DNA of 9,190 bases from Methanobacteriota archaeon (lineage in GTDB: Archaea; Thermoplasmatota; Poseidoniia; Poseidoniales; Poseidoniaceae): contig JAAZUV010000047.1 in NCBI GenBank assembly GCA_018623995.1, positions 1 to 9,190 on the forward strand, given 5' to 3'. The notes beneath the pieces are model-generated. The model made no database searches. It worked only from the letters and a program-made list of their open reading frames with translations, and was not told the DNA's origin. Within the stretch, counting starts at the first letter, position 1. Each line of letters starts with the position of its first letter. Below, piece after piece: positions 6,783 to 9,190 of the stretch. A program made the position numbers and the translations under genes.

Positions 6783-9190
6783 ATGACTGGACCGGTGATA
6801 GTTGAGGGGTTTGCCTTCATCGCCGTTGTTCCATTGGTCTTAGCAGCCGTCATCGCCTTGTTGTTTTGGCGTACGGTTGTTCCACGACAACTGCGAGGAT
6901 TGCAGGTTGCATTCGAAACAGGACCCATGCGGTACGAGGTCCATACCGTAACAGAATCGTTTGGTGAAGCACGTGATTTGCTTCGTTCACGTGGCATGCG
7001 TTTTGGAGTCGCAACCTACCTTTTTGCACTGACAGGTGCATTGCTTCTCTTCTTCGAATATCTCATCTATGCACAAGGTCAGAGTGATGGTTTTCACGCT
7101 CCAAACATTTCACTTGCATTGATACTGATCATCCTTCCTGCAGTGATTTCATCCGGCTCATCTCTCGGCGCTCAAATCATTAAACCGATTGGTCATGGAA
7201 AAGCAAAGTTGCAGGAAGCCAGCAGTGCACGCAACACCGCTTACATTGCGTTGACTATCTTCTGGTTCCTTGGTGTCGGTCTGTTTTACTCCCTTCTTGG
7301 CTCGTGGGACGTTCCATTCACGCATCGACTAAGCGGATCGTTGTTGCTCGCTTTTTCCCCTTCCATCGTTGCATATGGCCGGGTCATGGGGACATCATGG
7401 CAAGCGCTTCGGCAATCCTCTGCTCAAATTGCGAAAGGCAATCCTTCACCATTCCACAATCATGCACCAAATGCACGACAGCAAGTGATCGCACGGATTG
7501 TCCATCTCAACACATTGGCCATGCCTGTCGTCGCTATCAACACGTTGCTCTCGTTGATCGCCATCCTTGTCGCGCCTGAGTTGTTCACGCATTCTGAGCG
7601 GGTTCTCGAACTTCCAGAATACCGAGAACAAGCCACCATCATGGAAGAAGGTGGAATCCTTGGATTCTTCCTTATCGAGTTGTTTTCCAACATTCCAGAT
7701 CCAGGATTACGTGTCCCACTGGTTACATCGATTCTGTTGTTCCTGCTCCTCAACGTTGCCTTGGTTGGTTTCCTGTTCGTTTACGAAGTTGCACGGATTC
7801 TTTTCCTCGATGTTCAGGATGTTTCAGGCCGAGGAGGTATTCGTTTAGCAGATAGTCGATTGCTTCGTGCAGAACGTTCTCAGCAAGCCAAAGTCCTCAA
7901 TTTCTGCTTCACAGGATTTGCAGGACAGTCAATGCTCCTTCTCGCTCTCGCCATGATCACGTTCTGGGATTCTTCCTTCCTTCCACAAGGCGGTGCTTGT
8001 GGTGATTGGGAAAACACGCTGTGCACCTACGTCGAGAAGGATGCGATGGAAGAATTGACCTGGATGTTGGCTTCTGGAGGTCAAATTTGTTTCCTTCTCA
8101 TTTGGCTTACATCGCTTCAGGTCGGCTCCAAACTCGATGACATCACCTTTGATGCAAGCATCAGTGAACAGCGTCAAATGCTGACACAGATGGAAGACAT
8201 GATCTATCTGAAACAACGACCGTTTACGGAACTCATTGCTCAAGACAAGTGGACGCGTGCCATCGAACATTACGATGAAATCCTCAATCCGACAGAATCA
8301 TCAACGCAGGGATTGGACTTGTTGCGGCAAACCGGAGCCAAAATGCAGTTGTTTGCTGGGTTGAATCGTTGGGAGGAAGCCGAGGAGAACGCTGTCTCGT
8401 TGCTTGCACTACAAACGGGCCGAGACGCACAAGTTGCACGATTGATTCTTGCAGCTGCAAGTCTTTGCCAACGAGACCTGCCCGAGGCTGCGCCTCGACT
8501 TGCGCTCTTGAACAAGAGCGACATCGAAGCAGCACGATTGCAATGGTTTGCTGCTGTCCTTGATTCAAAGCGAAGTGTTCCGAGTGCTTCACAACCCGTT
8601 CTCGGTGTTGATCCGCTCATGCGTCGAAACATCGACTTGCTCAACAGAACGGCGAACGGAGAGCCCCGAGCCAATACCACCTATCGAAACAAGCCTGCTG
8701 ATCGATTGATGTTACTCGGTGATTGTGCTCGAATGCGTCTCAGTGGACGGAGCGAAGAGGCCTTGTCGATGCTTGAAGCCTTCATGAAGAAGCATGAGGA
8801 ACACGCTGAATTGCCTACATCATCGTGGCCACAAGGCCGAGTGGTTGCAGCATTGTTGCATCTTGATGCGAATCGGCCAAACACGGCTGTTCGTATTGCA
8901 CGAGAACTGAGGAAACAGGAGCCACGTCATCCACACGTTCGTTCATTGGTTCGAATTCTGAACGAATTGGGATTGCTTGATGCCATGGCTACCGAACCGA
9001 CCAAGATGACCATGCTCATCGACTCTGCAGGTGATTGGATGCGAGAATGGCCGATTCTGCATACAGTTCACATCTCACCACGACTCGGATCAACACAAGC
9101 GAGAAAGCATGCAGGACGAGCCAATGCCTGGATTATTCACTCAAAGGACCAATCCGTTTCGAAGTACTGGATGAAATCCAATCTTTGGAA
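6783..9190 (+). CDS. Polytopic membrane protein with C-terminal TPR-like domain, unknown function (3' truncated by window edge)
   Basis: The frame is open from ATG 6783 to the end of the window, at least 802 codons. An in-frame TAA at 6756-6758 with no ATG, GTG or TTG between makes this the only usable start. I do not recognise the family. The N-terminal half has about nine hydrophobic helices, near residues 9-29, 73-96, 108-130, 152-172, 183-200, 243-265, 311-335, 370-395 and 426-447. Arg/Lys-rich loops (30-72, 131-151, 199-240, 336-370) alternate with acidic or short loops, which fits the positive-inside rule with N-terminus outside and C-terminus inside. The loop between helices 8 and 9 holds Cys406 and Cys414, a possible external disulfide. 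From about 480 the protein is soluble and helical, with TPR-like helix pairs such as KWTRAIEHYDEIL (489-501), LNRWEEAEENAVSLLAL (527-543), GRSEEALSMLEAFMKKHEEH (655-674) and NTAVRIARELRKQEPRHPHV (700-719). TPR domains usually bind partner proteins. It follows thrS by 56 nt and may have its own promoter. Transport or secretion roles are possible but unproven. Confidence 0.85.
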   Translation, partial: MTGPVIVEGFAFIAVVPLVLAAVIALLFWRTVVPRQLRGLQVAFETGPMRYEVHTVTESFGEARDLLRSRGMRFGVATYLFALTGALLLFFEYLIYAQGQSDGFHAPNISLALILIILPAVISSGSSLGAQIIKPIGHGKAKLQEASSARNTAYIALTIFWFLGVGLFYSLLGSWDVPFTHRLSGSLLLAFSPSIVAYGRVMGTSWQALRQSSAQIAKGNPSPFHNHAPNARQQVIARIVHLNTLAMPVVAINTLLSLIAILVAPELFTHSERVLELPEYREQATIMEEGGILGFFLIELFSNIPDPGLRVPLVTSILLFLLLNVALVGFLFVYEVARILFLDVQDVSGRGGIRLADSRLLRAERSQQAKVLNFCFTGFAGQSMLLLALAMITFWDSSFLPQGGACGDWENTLCTYVEKDAMEELTWMLASGGQICFLLIWLTSLQVGSKLDDITFDASISEQRQMLTQMEDMIYLKQRPFTELIAQDKWTRAIEHYDEILNPTESSTQGLDLLRQTGAKMQLFAGLNRWEEAEENAVSLLALQTGRDAQVARLILAAASLCQRDLPEAAPRLALLNKSDIEAARLQWFAAVLDSKRSVPSASQPVLGVDPLMRRNIDLLNRTANGEPRANTTYRNKPADRLMLLGDCARMRLSGRSEEALSMLEAFMKKHEEHAELPTSSWPQGRVVAALLHLDANRPNTAVRIARELRKQEPRHPHVRSLVRILNELGLLDAMATEPTKMTMLIDSAGDWMREWPILHTVHISPRLGSTQARKHAGRANAWIIHSKDQSVSKYWMKSNLW
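8483..8520. repeat. Two adjacent inverted repeats inside the membrane-TPR gene
   Basis: CGAGGC (8483-8488) pairs with GCCTCG (8492-8497) across three bases. Six bases later CGCTCTT (8503-8509) pairs with AAGAGCG (8514-8520) across a GAAC tetraloop. Both arms are perfect and sit in the coding region for LPEAAPRLALLNKSD, between TPR-like segments. They may be chance products of codon use or an mRNA structure. Confidence 0.4.

Noticed and set aside
7929..8680. Minus-strand frames of 113 and 136 codons under the membrane-TPR gene
   Set aside because: They are antisense to a continuous 802-codon frame with coherent membrane topology and TPR-like pattern.
1..9190. CRISPR arrays, tRNA/rRNA genes, insertion sequences, attachment sites
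   Set aside because: I looked for direct repeat arrays, tRNA-like arms, terminal inverted repeats and transposase motifs and found none. The window is almost fully occupied by protein genes.

Overview
The window looks like a chromosomal stretch of a mesophilic archaeon, with a Marine Group II type euryarchaeon (Ca. Poseidoniales) as my best guess; this is inference. The reasons are a mevalonate-pathway HMG-CoA synthase, a COG3199-type NAD kinase-like protein, an SDR-type threonine dehydrogenase, archaeal-looking TATA elements close to start codons, weak or absent Shine-Dalgarno sites at several genes, and a mixture of archaeal and bacterial-type housekeeping genes. Nothing points to a phage, plasmid, transposon or CRISPR locus. 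No tRNA or rRNA gene was seen.

Layout. (1) 1-412, plus strand: the C-terminal end of HMG-CoA synthase, cut by the left edge. (2) 429-1385, minus: SDR-type L-threonine 3-dehydrogenase, convergent with the first gene. (3) 1386-1493: a short divergent intergenic region. (4) 1494-3116, plus: CTP synthase, probably starting at TTG. (5) 3113-4249, minus: COG3199/AcoX-type predicted NAD kinase, whose stop overlaps the pyrG stop by 4 bp. (6) 4250-4345: a second divergent intergenic region. (7) 4346-4642, plus: a 98-residue acidic, low-complexity protein of unknown function. (8) 4699-6726, plus: a bacterial-architecture threonyl-tRNA synthetase. (9) 6783 to the right edge, plus: an open frame of at least 802 codons, with about nine predicted membrane helices followed by a TPR-like cytoplasmic domain. 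No stop codon occurs before the window ends.

How the genes relate. Most are core metabolism and translation (isoprenoid precursors, threonine breakdown, CTP synthesis, NADP supply, tRNA charging) in alternating orientations, so they are mostly separate transcription units, not one pathway operon. The only plus-strand run is small acidic protein, thrS, membrane-TPR protein, with 56-nt gaps. The last of these has its own promoter-like TATA element at the spacing expected for a leaderless transcript.

I found no convincing new defence or mobile system. The two unrecognised genes, the small acidic protein and the membrane-TPR protein, are the parts most worth following up.
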